Assembly: GCA_016191815.1 (NCBI GenBank)
Contig: JACPVI010000006.1
Span: 248,001 to 312,000 of the forward strand
Source: Myxococcales bacterium
GTDB lineage: Bacteria; Myxococcota; Myxococcia; Myxococcales; Myxococcaceae
DNA length: 64,000 bases
Direction of reading: 5' to 3'
Below the pieces are notes generated by a model. That model ran no database searches and was not told the DNA's origin. It saw only the letters and a program-made list of their open reading frames with translations. Every line of letters starts with the position of its first letter. The stretch's first letter is position 1. Below are positions 16,323 to 24,647 of the stretch, piece after piece. The position numbers were made by a program, and so were the translations under genes.

Positions 16323-19300
16323 GTCTCGAACACCCCCGCGATCGGCTCGCCGCACGGGCATCTCCCATCGGAGAGCTCGAACCGCGTGACGTGGTAGCCC
16401 TTCCGCTCGATGAGCAGCCTCCCGTCCTTCGGGCAGCGCGTGTGGTTCCCCTCGTGGCCGGGGACGTTGCCGAGGTACACGAACTGCAAGCCTTCGTCCA
16501 CCGCCCGCTGCCTGGCCTTCTCCATCTTGGGGATCGGAGTCCAGGGGAGGTGCTCCAGCCGGTGCGCCGGGTGGAACCTCAAGATGTGGAAGGGCGTCGA
16601 CGGACCCAGGGCCTCGGCCACCCAGCGCGCGAACTCGGCGATCTCCCCGGGCTCATCGGAGAGCGAAGGCACCATGAGGAAGCTCACCTCGATCCACACC
16701 CCTTCCTCGCGGAAGACCTCGAGCGCCCGCAGCACCGGCTTGAGCCTGCCTCCGCTCACCTCGCGGTAGAAGGACTCGCGGAAGGCCTTCACGTCCAAGG
16801 TCACCGCGTCGATGTGGCGGCACAGCTCCCGGAGCGGGCGCTCGTTGATGTATCCCGCGGTGACCAAGACGTTCTTGATGCCCTTCTCCCGCGCCAGCTC
16901 CGCCGCGTCGCGGACGTACTCGTAGGAGACCAGCGGCTCCGAGTAGGTGTAGGCGATCGCCGGCGCCTTGCTCTCGGTGGCGAGCCTCACCAGGTCTTCC
17001 GGCATGGCCTCGATCGAGGCGACCTCGTGCGGACGGGCCTGGGAAATCTCCCAGTTCTGGCAGTTGAGGCAGCGAAGGTTGCAGCCCCCGATGGCCACCG
17101 AGAGGATCGGCGAGCGGGGCATGAAGTGGTAGAGCGGCTTCTTCTCCATCGGGTCCATTGCCGCCGAACAGAGATTTCCGTAGGCCACCGAGTGGAGCTT
17201 CCCGCCCTTCACCACCCGAGTGCGGCAGAACCCGCGATCGTTCTCTCCGAGGATGCAGGCGTGCGGACAGAGGACGCACTGGAGCAAGTGTCCCTTCTCG
17301 ATGGACCAACTGGCCGGCCGGGAGAAGCGGTCCAAGGTGCCGGGCGCGTCGTTGCGGAAGCCCACTCCCAGCCCGGGCTCGGCAGACCGCAGGCCAAATT
17401 CCTCGACGCCCTGGGCGCCCAGGATGAGCACTCCGCAGCCGGCGGCGGAGCGGCGGAGGAAGAGCCTCCGGTCGGTCTTTTGGGGCGCCAGTGTCGCGAC
17501 TTCGCCGCGCGAGCCCGCCAAAGCGGAGCTCTCCCGTTCCTCGGCGGGAGCCGGCGGTGGCCGCCGCTCGAGGTCTGGTCCGACTCGCCGCTCGAGCTTT
17601 CCGAGCGCCTGGGAGGCCGCGCCGATGGGGCAGAGCGCCTCGCAAAACGGGCGCCTGACGAACAGCGAGAACAGTAGTAGCGCCGCAGCGGAGGCGAGCA
17701 CCCACAAGGACGGGGAGAAGGCGTTCTTGAAGAAGAAGGAGAAGAAAGGACCGCCCTCCACGCCCTCGCCCCGGTCCTGCCGGGCGGCGAAGTAGGCCAC
17801 GGCCACGAACAGGAGGACCGCCAGCCGGGGCACCCACAGACCGGCGATGCGCCTTGCCCGTCGGCCCGCCAGCCGCTCGCAGGCGCCTTGCAACGTTCCC
17901 AGCGGGCACAGCCGCTCGCAGAAGCGTTGCCCGTGGAGGTTCGCCAACAGCCCGGCGGTGACCGCGTATGGCCGGAGGACACCGAAGACGCAGGGCCTGG
18001 GGCACACATGGCAGAAGAGGTAGGGAACCCGGAAGTAGCAGCGGGCGAGCGGGAAGGCGGCCACCGGCAAGAGCAAGGCGTAGTGCGCGAGCGTTCCCAG
18101 GTTGGCGCCCGTCCACTCGCGGACCCCCGAGAGCCGCCGCGCCAGTTGGACGGTGGCCCGGCGGAGGAGCATGGGTTCGAACGCCGCGGCCGCGGCCCAG
18201 AAAAAGAGGAGCAGCGCCAGGACTTGGTAGGGGACCAGGAAGGTGAACGCGTACAGCGGCACCTGGGTGCGGTCCGCGGCGGCGGCGAGGACGAAGGCGG
18301 CGAAGGCGAGGGGCAAAAGGGGCGCCAGCTGGCGCGGGGGGGCTGCGCACTCCTCGGCGGCAGGCAGCAGCAGCGCGGCTGCGCTCAGGGCCTTGATCGC
18401 CGCGAGCGCCAGCACGGCGCCGGAGAGCCCCAAGGCCGGCACGGCCACCGTGAGCATCAACAGGGCGGCCACCGCCGCGCCGACGAGGTCGGTGGCGTAG
18501 AGCGAGCCGGCGATCCCCGGCCTGTGCGCGAGGGCGCGCGCCGCCACCGCGAACTGGGCGCCAGGCAATAGCCCCGCGAGCACGGTGGCCGTGAAGCACA
18601 GCGCCCGGGCGGCTCCCGGCTGTGCGCCGGCAATTGCCGGCAGCGTGGCCCACAGCGCGAGGAGAAGCCCAATCTGGGCGGCGTCGAGGACCAACACCGC
18701 TCGCCTCGACGCAGTCCAGCGCGCCGCGAGGGCCGAGCCGGCCGCGGCCCCGACCATGAAGCCGGCGAGCAAGAGCCCCAGCTCCCGGTACAGAGCTCCG
18801 GCGGCGATCTGGTAGGCGAGCATCAGGGCGAGCTGGGCGGAGAGCCCGCTCGCGCCGCTGGTCATCACCGCCAGGTGGATCGGCCGCCGCCGCGGGCCCA
18901 GCACCAGCAGCGCCCCGGCAGCCAGCGCCGCGGCCACCAGCGCCAGAGAGGTGACTCCCAGGTCTCCGAACTCTGCGAGCAGCCGGTCCAGGGCGAGCCG
19001 GAAGGTAGTGGGGTGGAGGTCACGGTTGATCGCCTCATCGAGGGAAGCCCAGCGCGAGGCGTCGGCCATCCGCCGTGGGGAGAAAAGATGCGCGAGCGCG
19101 GCTTCGCCGAGGTGTGCTGGCGCGATCCGGCGCGCCGCCAGGGCCGCCGAGACTTGCTCCGCGCCTCCGGTCAGCTTTCGCCCTTTGGCTGTGAGGTAGA
19201 AGGTGCGATCCGCGGGGAGGATGTGCACCCCCCCCATCACCGAAGCCAGAGTGGCCCGCACCGACGAGTGCAGCCGCCGGCTGTGCTCGCCGGCATAGGC

Positions 19301-20485
19301 GGCGTGGCCGGGCATGGAGACGGCCAAAAGCCCACCCGGGTTGAGCGCGTCCCGGGCAGCTTCGTATAGCTCCGCGGTGAAGAGGCGGTTGAGCTGAGCG
19401 GAGGTCGGCTCGCTGGAGACGAGGAGAATCGCGTCATAGGCGGCAGGACGTGAAAAGAGCCACCGGCGCGGGTCCGCCGCGCGGAGCGACAGGCGCGAGT
19501 CCGAGAGGTCTCCGAAGGCCCGCTCGATGGTGGAGAGGAGCGCCCCGTCTTCTAGCACGTAGTCGATCCGCTCCACGCCGTGGCGGAGCACCTCCCTGGC
19601 GGTGCCGACCGGCGCCACGCCGATGATGGCCACCGCGCGGGGCGAAGGGTGGAACGCGAGCGGGAGGTGGGCGGACTCTTCCGCCGCGGACTGGTCCGAA
19701 TGAGTGGCGACCGGCATCCGGTCGACGAGCACGGTGGCTTGCCCGGCGGGCCCGGAGACGACGATCGACGCGTAGGCGGAGTCGCGGCGCTCCCGGACCT
19801 CCAGGTGCGGCGCCTGGAGCGACACCGTCCACTCGTCCAGGGGCATCACGCAAAGCGCGGCGGCGACTGCCGCTGCCACGGCAAGGGCAGGTGCCGCCGC
19901 CTTGCGTGAAAAGCCCAGCACCGCCGCGAAGGTCGAGCACAGGAGGATTCCCGCCGCGATGCCGGCGGGCGGGGCGTTTCCGAGCACCACAAGGCTGAGG
20001 GCCGCCCCGGCAGCGGCCGAGCCGACCGATTCGAGGAGATATGCTCGGGCAGCGCCCTCTCCTGGAGCGCCGGCAGTCGGCTGGGCACGCGCGGATAGCC
20101 ACGAGAAGCACGCCCCAGAGAGAAGGCAGCACGGGGCGGCGAGCGCCGCGGCAGCGAGGAACGCGAACGCCACCCCAGGCGGCGAGCCGGCCGGGAAGAG
20201 GCGCGGCAGAACCCGCGCGGCGAACAGCGTGGCGAGTGCGAGTGGACCGTAGAGGAGCAGCGCCAGCGAAAGAGGGCCCTCCCTCGCGCCGGTTCTGCCC
20301 AGCCAGGCCCCCGCCGCGGTGAGCAACAGCCAAGGGCCGAGGAGCGCCGCGAGCACCGCTTCGTTTCCCGAGAAGGCCGCCAAAAGCTCGCGCCCGAGGA
20401 GCGTCTGGAACGCCGCGGTGCAGGCGCCCGCCAATAGAAGGCGCGCCCACCCAAGCCGCACCGGGGAGGTCGGGGCGGGAGTCAT
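16319..20485 (-). CDS. Fusion: polytopic spermidine synthase-like / membrane polyferredoxin / AmmeMemoRadiSam radical SAM enzyme
   Basis: 1388 residues in one uninterrupted frame. Residues 1-225: about seven membrane helices. Residues 225-400: spermidine synthase-like soluble domain (VLVDRMPVATHSD; DYVLEDGALLSTIERAFG; AYDAILL). Residues ~500-790: a second helical block as in SpeE-MFS proteins. Residues ~800-980: NapH/CcoG-like polyferredoxin with CHVCPRPC (~824), CERLCPLG (~855) and CEALCPIG (~947). Residues ~1003-1030: a twin-Arg segment (DRRLFLRRSAAGCGVLILG). Residues ~1060-1388: AmmeMemoRadiSam-type radical SAM domain with an N-terminal Cys set (CVLCPHAC) and CX3CX2C at C1135/C1139/C1142. 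The next gene encodes Memo-AMMECR1 with an ATGA overlap. The ATG at 20485 is preferred over a GTG at 20521; neither has a clear ribosome-binding site. Confidence 0.88.
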   Translation of the reverse strand: MTPAPTSPVRLGWARLLLAGACTAAFQTLLGRELLAAFSGNEAVLAALLGPWLLLTAAGAWLGRTGAREGPLSLALLLYGPLALATLFAARVLPRLFPAGSPPGVAFAFLAAAALAAPCCLLSGACFSWLSARAQPTAGAPGEGAARAYLLESVGSAAAGAALSLVVLGNAPPAGIAAGILLCSTFAAVLGFSRKAAAPALAVAAAVAAALCVMPLDEWTVSLQAPHLEVRERRDSAYASIVVSGPAGQATVLVDRMPVATHSDQSAAEESAHLPLAFHPSPRAVAIIGVAPVGTAREVLRHGVERIDYVLEDGALLSTIERAFGDLSDSRLSLRAADPRRWLFSRPAAYDAILLVSSEPTSAQLNRLFTAELYEAARDALNPGGLLAVSMPGHAAYAGEHSRRLHSSVRATLASVMGGVHILPADRTFYLTAKGRKLTGGAEQVSAALAARRIAPAHLGEAALAHLFSPRRMADASRWASLDEAINRDLHPTTFRLALDRLLAEFGDLGVTSLALVAAALAAGALLVLGPRRRPIHLAVMTSGASGLSAQLALMLAYQIAAGALYRELGLLLAGFMVGAAAGSALAARWTASRRAVLVLDAAQIGLLLALWATLPAIAGAQPGAARALCFTATVLAGLLPGAQFAVAARALAHRPGIAGSLYATDLVGAAVAALLMLTVAVPALGLSGAVLALAAIKALSAAALLLPAAEECAAPPRQLAPLLPLAFAAFVLAAAADRTQVPLYAFTFLVPYQVLALLLFFWAAAAAFEPMLLRRATVQLARRLSGVREWTGANLGTLAHYALLLPVAAFPLARCYFRVPYLFCHVCPRPCVFGVLRPYAVTAGLLANLHGQRFCERLCPLGTLQGACERLAGRRARRIAGLWVPRLAVLLFVAVAYFAARQDRGEGVEGGPFFSFFFKNAFSPSLWVLASAAALLLFSLFVRRPFCEALCPIGAASQALGKLERRVGPDLERRPPPAPAEERESSALAGSRGEVATLAPQKTDRRLFLRRSAAGCGVLILGAQGVEEFGLRSAEPGLGVGFRNDAPGTLDRFSRPASWSIEKGHLLQCVLCPHACILGENDRGFCRTRVVKGGKLHSVAYGNLCSAAMDPMEKKPLYHFMPRSPILSVAIGGCNLRCLNCQNWEISQARPHEVASIEAMPEDLVRLATESKAPAIAYTYSEPLVSYEYVRDAAELAREKGIKNVLVTAGYINERPLRELCRHIDAVTLDVKAFRESFYREVSGGRLKPVLRALEVFREEGVWIEVSFLMVPSLSDEPGEIAEFARWVAEALGPSTPFHILRFHPAHRLEHLPWTPIPKMEKARQRAVDEGLQFVYLGNVPGHEGNHTRCPKDGRLLIERKGYHVTRFELSDGRCPCGEPIAGVFET

Positions 20486-20610
20486 CGGACGCGAGTATAC
20501 GGGCAGGGACAGCCGCCCCACGGCGCGGTCGACCCCGGACCCCCCTTTCCCGGGCGTCCCCAGCCTCGGCGCGACTGGCCGAGGGCTTTGCTGCTAAAGA
20601 GCCCCGGCCG

Positions 20611-21051
20611 GTGAACCCGAAGACGCTCGCCATCCACGCCGGGGCTCGCCCACCCCCTTCACGGGCGATTCCGCTCTCGCCGCCTTTGTGCGTCGCGGCC
20701 GTGTCCGCCCTCGGTTCCCACCCGCACCATGAAGTGGCCCGGCGGGTGCTCGACGTGGAGGCCGCCGGCTTCGGCGGAGTGCTGGCGTTCGAGCTTCGGG
20801 GGGCGACGCGGAAGGAGGCGTTCTCTTTCCTCGAGCGCGTCAAGCTGGCGCGAGCCGCTCCGTCGCTGGGCGACGTGGCCACCCTGGTCATGCACCCCGC
20901 GACGGCCAGCGCACGGAAGCTCACTCCCGAGGAGCGAGCCGCCGCCGGGGTGACCGAAGACATCATCCGCGTGTCCGTGGGCCTGGAGGATCCCGCCGAG
21001 GTGGCCGAGGACATTCTCCAGGCGGCGGCCGGCGCGCTGGGGCGAACATGA
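20611..21051 (+). CDS. Internally deleted Cys/Met-metabolism PLP enzyme-like protein
   Basis: 146 residues from a GTG. Residues 1-28 (NPKTLAIHAGARPP, IPLSPPL) match the start of cystathionine gamma-synthase/O-acetylhomoserine sulfhydrylase. From ~33 on the sequence matches the last ~115 residues of that family (SHPHHEVARRVL, GFGGVLAFEL, SLGDVATLVMHP, IIRVSVGLED). The middle ~240 residues, including the PLP-binding lysine, are absent without loss of frame. It cannot be a normal PLP enzyme; it could be a decaying gene or a retained mini-protein. Its stop overlaps the moaC start (ATGA), so moaC translation may depend on it. Confidence 0.75.
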   Translation: MNPKTLAIHAGARPPPSRAIPLSPPLCVAAVSALGSHPHHEVARRVLDVEAAGFGGVLAFELRGATRKEAFSFLERVKLARAAPSLGDVATLVMHPATASARKLTPEERAAAGVTEDIIRVSVGLEDPAEVAEDILQAAAGALGRT

Positions 21052-21494
21052 AGATGATCGACGTGAGCCAGAAGGAGCGAACCGAGCGGGTGGCGGTGGC
21101 GACCGCCCGGGTGCGGATGCTCCCACAGACCCTCGAGCGCATCCGGCGGGGGAAGGTCGAGAAGGGCGACGTGCTGGCCGCGGCCAAGCTCGCCGCGGTG
21201 ATGGCCGCCAAGCGCACGCCGGACATCATCCCGCTCTGCCACCCGATCTCCCTCTCCTCCGTCCAGGCCGACGTCCGGCCAGCTCGCCGTGGCGTCGAGA
21301 TCCGCGTGGAGGTGAAGACGGTCGACCGCACCGGAGTGGAGATGGAGGCGCTCACCGCCGCTTCCGCCGCCGCCCTCACCGTCTACGACATGCTCAAGTC
21401 GGTGGACCGCGGGATGGTGGTGGAGTCGGTCCAACTCGAGCACAAGAGCGGCGGCCGCTCGGGCACCTGGACCCGCCGTCCTAGGAAGGGGTGA
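21048..21494 (+). CDS. moaC: Cyclic pyranopterin monophosphate synthase
   Basis: 148 residues, a few short of the usual ~160 because the N-terminus begins directly at MKMIDVSQKERTERVAVA. MoaC converts the MoaA product (3',8-cyclo-7,8-dihydro-GTP) to cPMP in molybdenum cofactor synthesis. The conserved IIPLCHPISLS, VEVKTVDRTGVEMEAL and YDMLKSVDRGM motifs are intact. No other moa/mob/moe gene is in the window. It is translationally coupled to the truncated PLP-enzyme gene. Confidence 0.95.
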   Translation: MKMIDVSQKERTERVAVATARVRMLPQTLERIRRGKVEKGDVLAAAKLAAVMAAKRTPDIIPLCHPISLSSVQADVRPARRGVEIRVEVKTVDRTGVEMEALTAASAAALTVYDMLKSVDRGMVVESVQLEHKSGGRSGTWTRRPRKG

Positions 21495-21536
21495 TCGTCC
21501 GCGGGCCGCGTTGGGCTATCGTCTTACCTGTAGCCA

Positions 21537-22937
21537 ATGGACGCGCCCAGCACCTACGACTTCGCCGTCCTCACCCACGCCACCATCGACTTCGGCGCCA
21601 TCCCGGAGCTGCTCTCCGCGCTTCAGAGGGACTTCGGACCCCAGGGCCTGAGGCGGGTCGAGCTCTTGGGGAGGCCCGACCGGGGCGAGGTGGCGCTGCT
21701 CTATCGCTTCGGCTTCTCGGCCTACTCCTCCATCCTCCGCAAGCGCATGGAGCAGGAGAACCAGCGGCTCAAGGGCCGGCTGGTGGAGATGAACCTGCTC
21801 GCCGAAGGGGAGCGCGCCAAGCTCGAGCTGCGCTTCGCCTCCTATGAAGCCCGCGCCGAGCTGTTGCCGGAGGCCAGCTTGGCCATCAACGACTTCCGTG
21901 GCCGGATGGGACTGGGAGCCCCGGCGGCGGAGCACCCGGTGGCGCAGGTCCGCTACGAATCGGCGGACGAGATCCTCGCCGCCTACGCTCGGCACGTGAC
22001 GGAGGGGGGACTCTCCATTCCCACATCGCGGCCGATGCCGCCGGGAACGGAGCTTCGGGTTCTCTTCATCGTTCCCGGGCTCGAGCCCCTGGAGGCGAAG
22101 GCCCGAGTGCTCGAGGTGGGCGCCGGCGATCGGCCCTTCGTGAAGGCCAGCCTCGAGCCCGGTGAGGCGCTGCGGGCCTTCGTGGCCAAGGAAGCGTTGA
22201 AGCTGCGCGCCGGCCGCGTGCAGACGCCGGACGGCGGGCGGAGGAAGTTCGAGCGTTACGAGACCTGCCTACAGGTTCAGCTCAGGAACTACCCCGACCT
22301 CTTGATCGAGTACGCCTCCAACATCAGCCGCGGGGGGTTTTTCGCCCGCACCCTCCAGCCCCCGCCCGCCCGCTCCCGGGTGCGGCTCACACTCGAGCTG
22401 CCCGACGGCGAGGGGGTGGAGACCGAGGCCGAGGTGGTGCACGTGGTCACCCCCGAGGAGTCCCAGGCCACCGGCCGGCCCCCCGGGGTCGGGCTCTCGT
22501 TTCTCACCAACGACCCACAGTTCGACGGCCGCATCGCCGCGCTGATCGAGCAGTACCGCGCCCGAAAGCCCAAGGTGCTCCTGGTCGACGACGACGCCTT
22601 CTTTCGCCGGGTGCTCACCGACGCGCTCACCGAGGCCGGGATGGAGGTGGTCTCGGTCTCCGACGGCCACGAGGCGATGGAACAGCTCACCGACTTGCTC
22701 TTCCGCCTGGACCTGATGGTGCTCGACCTGAACCTCCCCGGCCTCGACGGGTTGTCCCTGCTGTGGAGGATCCGCAAGCTCGGCGGAGAGGCCGACCTGC
22801 GGGTGGTGGTGCTCTCCGGGCGGCCGGCGGCCGAGCTCGAGGTGCTCACCGGGCCGAGCGGCGCCAACGCGGCGCTCTCGAAGGAAGCGCCGATGGAAGA
22901 GGTGGTGGACCGGATAAAGCACCTGCTCGGTCGCTGA
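21537..22937 (+). CDS. PilZ-receiver hybrid signalling protein
   Basis: 466 residues. An N-terminal helical region is followed by a first PilZ-like domain (~140-215, lacking the RxxxR motif). A second PilZ domain (~235-335) carries RKFERYETCLQVQ and NISRGGFFA, close to the RxxxR and D/NxSxxG c-di-GMP motifs. A C-terminal receiver domain (~342-466) has the acidic pair LVDDD, the phospho-acceptor D397 (MVLDLNLPG) and the conserved Ser (VVLSG). The Lys position reads ALSKEAP. PilZ domains of this branch are numerous in myxobacteria. It probably couples a two-component input to c-di-GMP-dependent motility or biofilm output; no kinase is adjacent. Confidence 0.88.
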   Translation: MDAPSTYDFAVLTHATIDFGAIPELLSALQRDFGPQGLRRVELLGRPDRGEVALLYRFGFSAYSSILRKRMEQENQRLKGRLVEMNLLAEGERAKLELRFASYEARAELLPEASLAINDFRGRMGLGAPAAEHPVAQVRYESADEILAAYARHVTEGGLSIPTSRPMPPGTELRVLFIVPGLEPLEAKARVLEVGAGDRPFVKASLEPGEALRAFVAKEALKLRAGRVQTPDGGRRKFERYETCLQVQLRNYPDLLIEYASNISRGGFFARTLQPPPARSRVRLTLELPDGEGVETEAEVVHVVTPEESQATGRPPGVGLSFLTNDPQFDGRIAALIEQYRARKPKVLLVDDDAFFRRVLTDALTEAGMEVVSVSDGHEAMEQLTDLLFRLDLMVLDLNLPGLDGLSLLWRIRKLGGEADLRVVVLSGRPAAELEVLTGPSGANAALSKEAPMEEVVDRIKHLLGR

Positions 22938-22959
22938 CCGGACGGGCCGAGCCGCGGCC

Positions 22960-23511
22960 TCACCGACCGCCTAAGCGCAGGCGTTCGAAGAGGAACGCCA
23001 CCAGCACCAGCGCGTGGGTGATCGCTCCCTCGCGCAAGAGCCGCTCCAGCTCGTCACGGGTGACCAACTCGAGGGCGATGTCTTCGCCGGGGTCCTGCCG
23101 GCCCTCGTGCACCCTCTCGCAGCCGAGGGCGAGAAAGGAGTGGGTCCGGTTGGTCTGGATGGCGGGGTTCGGGTGGCAGACGCCCAAGGGGACCAGCTCT
23201 GCCGCCCGGTAGCCGGTTTCCTCCTCGAGCTCACGCGCCGCGGCGCCTTCGGGCGGCTCCCCGGGCTCTGCCATTCCGCCGGGAATCTCCAGGGTGTTGG
23301 CCCAGACCCCGAAGCGGAACTGCCGAACGAGGAGCAGCTTGCCTTCTCGGGTGACCGGGATGACGTTCACCCAGTCCGGAGCCTCGACGAGGACCCGCGG
23401 GTGCTCCGAGCCGTCGCGCGGATCCTCCACGCGGATCCGGCGCACCTTCAACACGCCATAGTCCGCCGGCTCGCCGTCGGCGACACGCTGCCACGCCCGA
23501 GGGTGTCTCAT
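22960..23511 (-). CDS. Nudix hydrolase, ADP-ribose pyrophosphatase-like
   Basis: 183 residues from the ATG at 23511. The Nudix box GGMAEPGEPPEGAAAREL followed by EEETGY (~76-99) is complete. The flanking sequence (VIPVTREGKLLLVRQFRFG; PLGVCHPNPAIQTNRTHSFLA) is typical of the ADP-sugar subgroup. It probably hydrolyses ADP-ribose or a related nucleoside diphosphate sugar. It is convergent with the PilZ-receiver gene (22 bp). Confidence 0.9.
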   Translation of the reverse strand: MRHPRAWQRVADGEPADYGVLKVRRIRVEDPRDGSEHPRVLVEAPDWVNVIPVTREGKLLLVRQFRFGVWANTLEIPGGMAEPGEPPEGAAARELEEETGYRAAELVPLGVCHPNPAIQTNRTHSFLALGCERVHEGRQDPGEDIALELVTRDELERLLREGAITHALVLVAFLFERLRLGGR

Positions 23512-23741
23512 GCCCCCAATCAACAGGAGCTGGGGCGCCGAGTAAAGCGGCCGCCGAACGCGCTTGCCCGTCCGTCGTTCGAGCCGTCGCGGTCGCAGTC
23601 AGTCGCACGGCTTCGCGAGTCGGGCGCGCAGCTCGGCCCGCAGCGCCATTTGAGCCGCGAGCAGCCCAGCCAACTTGGCAGGCGCGGAAGCTCTCGAGAG
23701 AGCCGCGAGGCGGCGGTGCGACGCTCGGTGCCGCGGGTTCG

Positions 23742-24095
23742 GTGGCGCTCCTCCCCGGCAGGCCGCACCTTCTCATCGTGGCGTTCGGAATCGGCGAGGA
23801 TCCGGCGCGCTCCATCACGCCGCACCTCGAATCAGTCGACTACCCGGCGAGCCGGGCGGACCTCGAGCAGGCGGCCGAGGACAGCGGCGCCACCCCCGAC
23901 GTGATCAACGTGATCAAGTGCCTCCCACGCGAGCAGTACCCCTCGGAGGTGGACGTGCTGCGCGACCTGGCCGAAGCCGGCCGGCGCTTCGCGCTCGGCA
24001 ACTTCCCCGACCAGGATCTGCCGCAGCGCGATCGCCGGAACATCGGCCGCGACGCGGTCGAAGAGGCCAAACCGCCTCTCACTCGCCACCCCTGA
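23742..24095 (+). CDS. DUF2795-like small protein
   Basis: 117 residues from a GTG; an in-frame GTG at 23778 is an alternative start. Residues ~33-80 (YPASRADLEQAAEDSGA, INVIKCLPREQYPSEVDVL) resemble the small helical DUF2795 domain of unknown function, whose members carry this YPxs..dL...A pattern. The rest is charged and without motif. It precedes the CoA-binding protein gene by 17 bp on the same strand. The ~230 bp upstream (23512-23741) hold nothing else recognisable. Confidence 0.6.
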   Translation: MALLPGRPHLLIVAFGIGEDPARSITPHLESVDYPASRADLEQAAEDSGATPDVINVIKCLPREQYPSEVDVLRDLAEAGRRFALGNFPDQDLPQRDRRNIGRDAVEEAKPPLTRHP

Positions 24096-24112
24096 CGCGA
24101 TAGGGTGCGGCG

Positions 24113-24562
24113 ATGGATTGGCGAGAACAGCTACTCGCGGATGAAGCGGCGATCTTCAGGCTCCTCTCCACGGTGCGCCGGGTGGCCGTGCTGGGCGTCA
24201 AGACCGAGCAGCAGTCGGATCAGCCCGCCTTCTACGTCGCGGCCTACCTCGCCTCGGCGGGGATCGAGGTGGTCCCGGTGCCCACCTACTATCCCGAGGT
24301 GAGGGAGATCCTCGGCCGTCCGGTCTACCGCAGGCTCGCCGACATCCCCGGCGAGGTGGATCTGGTCGACGTCTTCCGCCGGCCCGAGCAGATCGAGGCC
24401 CACCTCGAGGACATCCTGGCCAAGCGGCCGAGGGCGGTGTGGCTGCAGCTCGGCATCCGCCACGAGGCGGCAGCCGAGCGATTGGCCCGCGCAGGGATCC
24501 AGGTCGTCCAGGACCGCTGCCTGATGGTCGACCACAGGCGGTTCCGAGCGGCGAGCGCCTGA
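24113..24562 (+). CDS. CoA-binding domain protein (YccU family)
   Basis: 149 residues forming a single Rossmann-type CoA-binding domain: VRRVAVLGVK (~20-29), VVPVPTYYPEVREILGRPVY, DLVDVFRRPE and the C-terminal QDRCLMVDHRR. This matches the YccU group, which has the nucleotide fold of succinyl-CoA synthetase alpha without its catalytic His domain. It is cytoplasmic and its exact role is unknown. Confidence 0.9.
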   Translation: MDWREQLLADEAAIFRLLSTVRRVAVLGVKTEQQSDQPAFYVAAYLASAGIEVVPVPTYYPEVREILGRPVYRRLADIPGEVDLVDVFRRPEQIEAHLEDILAKRPRAVWLQLGIRHEAAAERLARAGIQVVQDRCLMVDHRRFRAASA

Positions 24563-24647
24563 GGCCGATCCGTCGCAGGGCGCTACCAGGGGACCGGCGG
24601 GGTGGCCGCTCCCCGGGCAAGCAGGCTTTCGGGTAGAGTAGTCGGCC

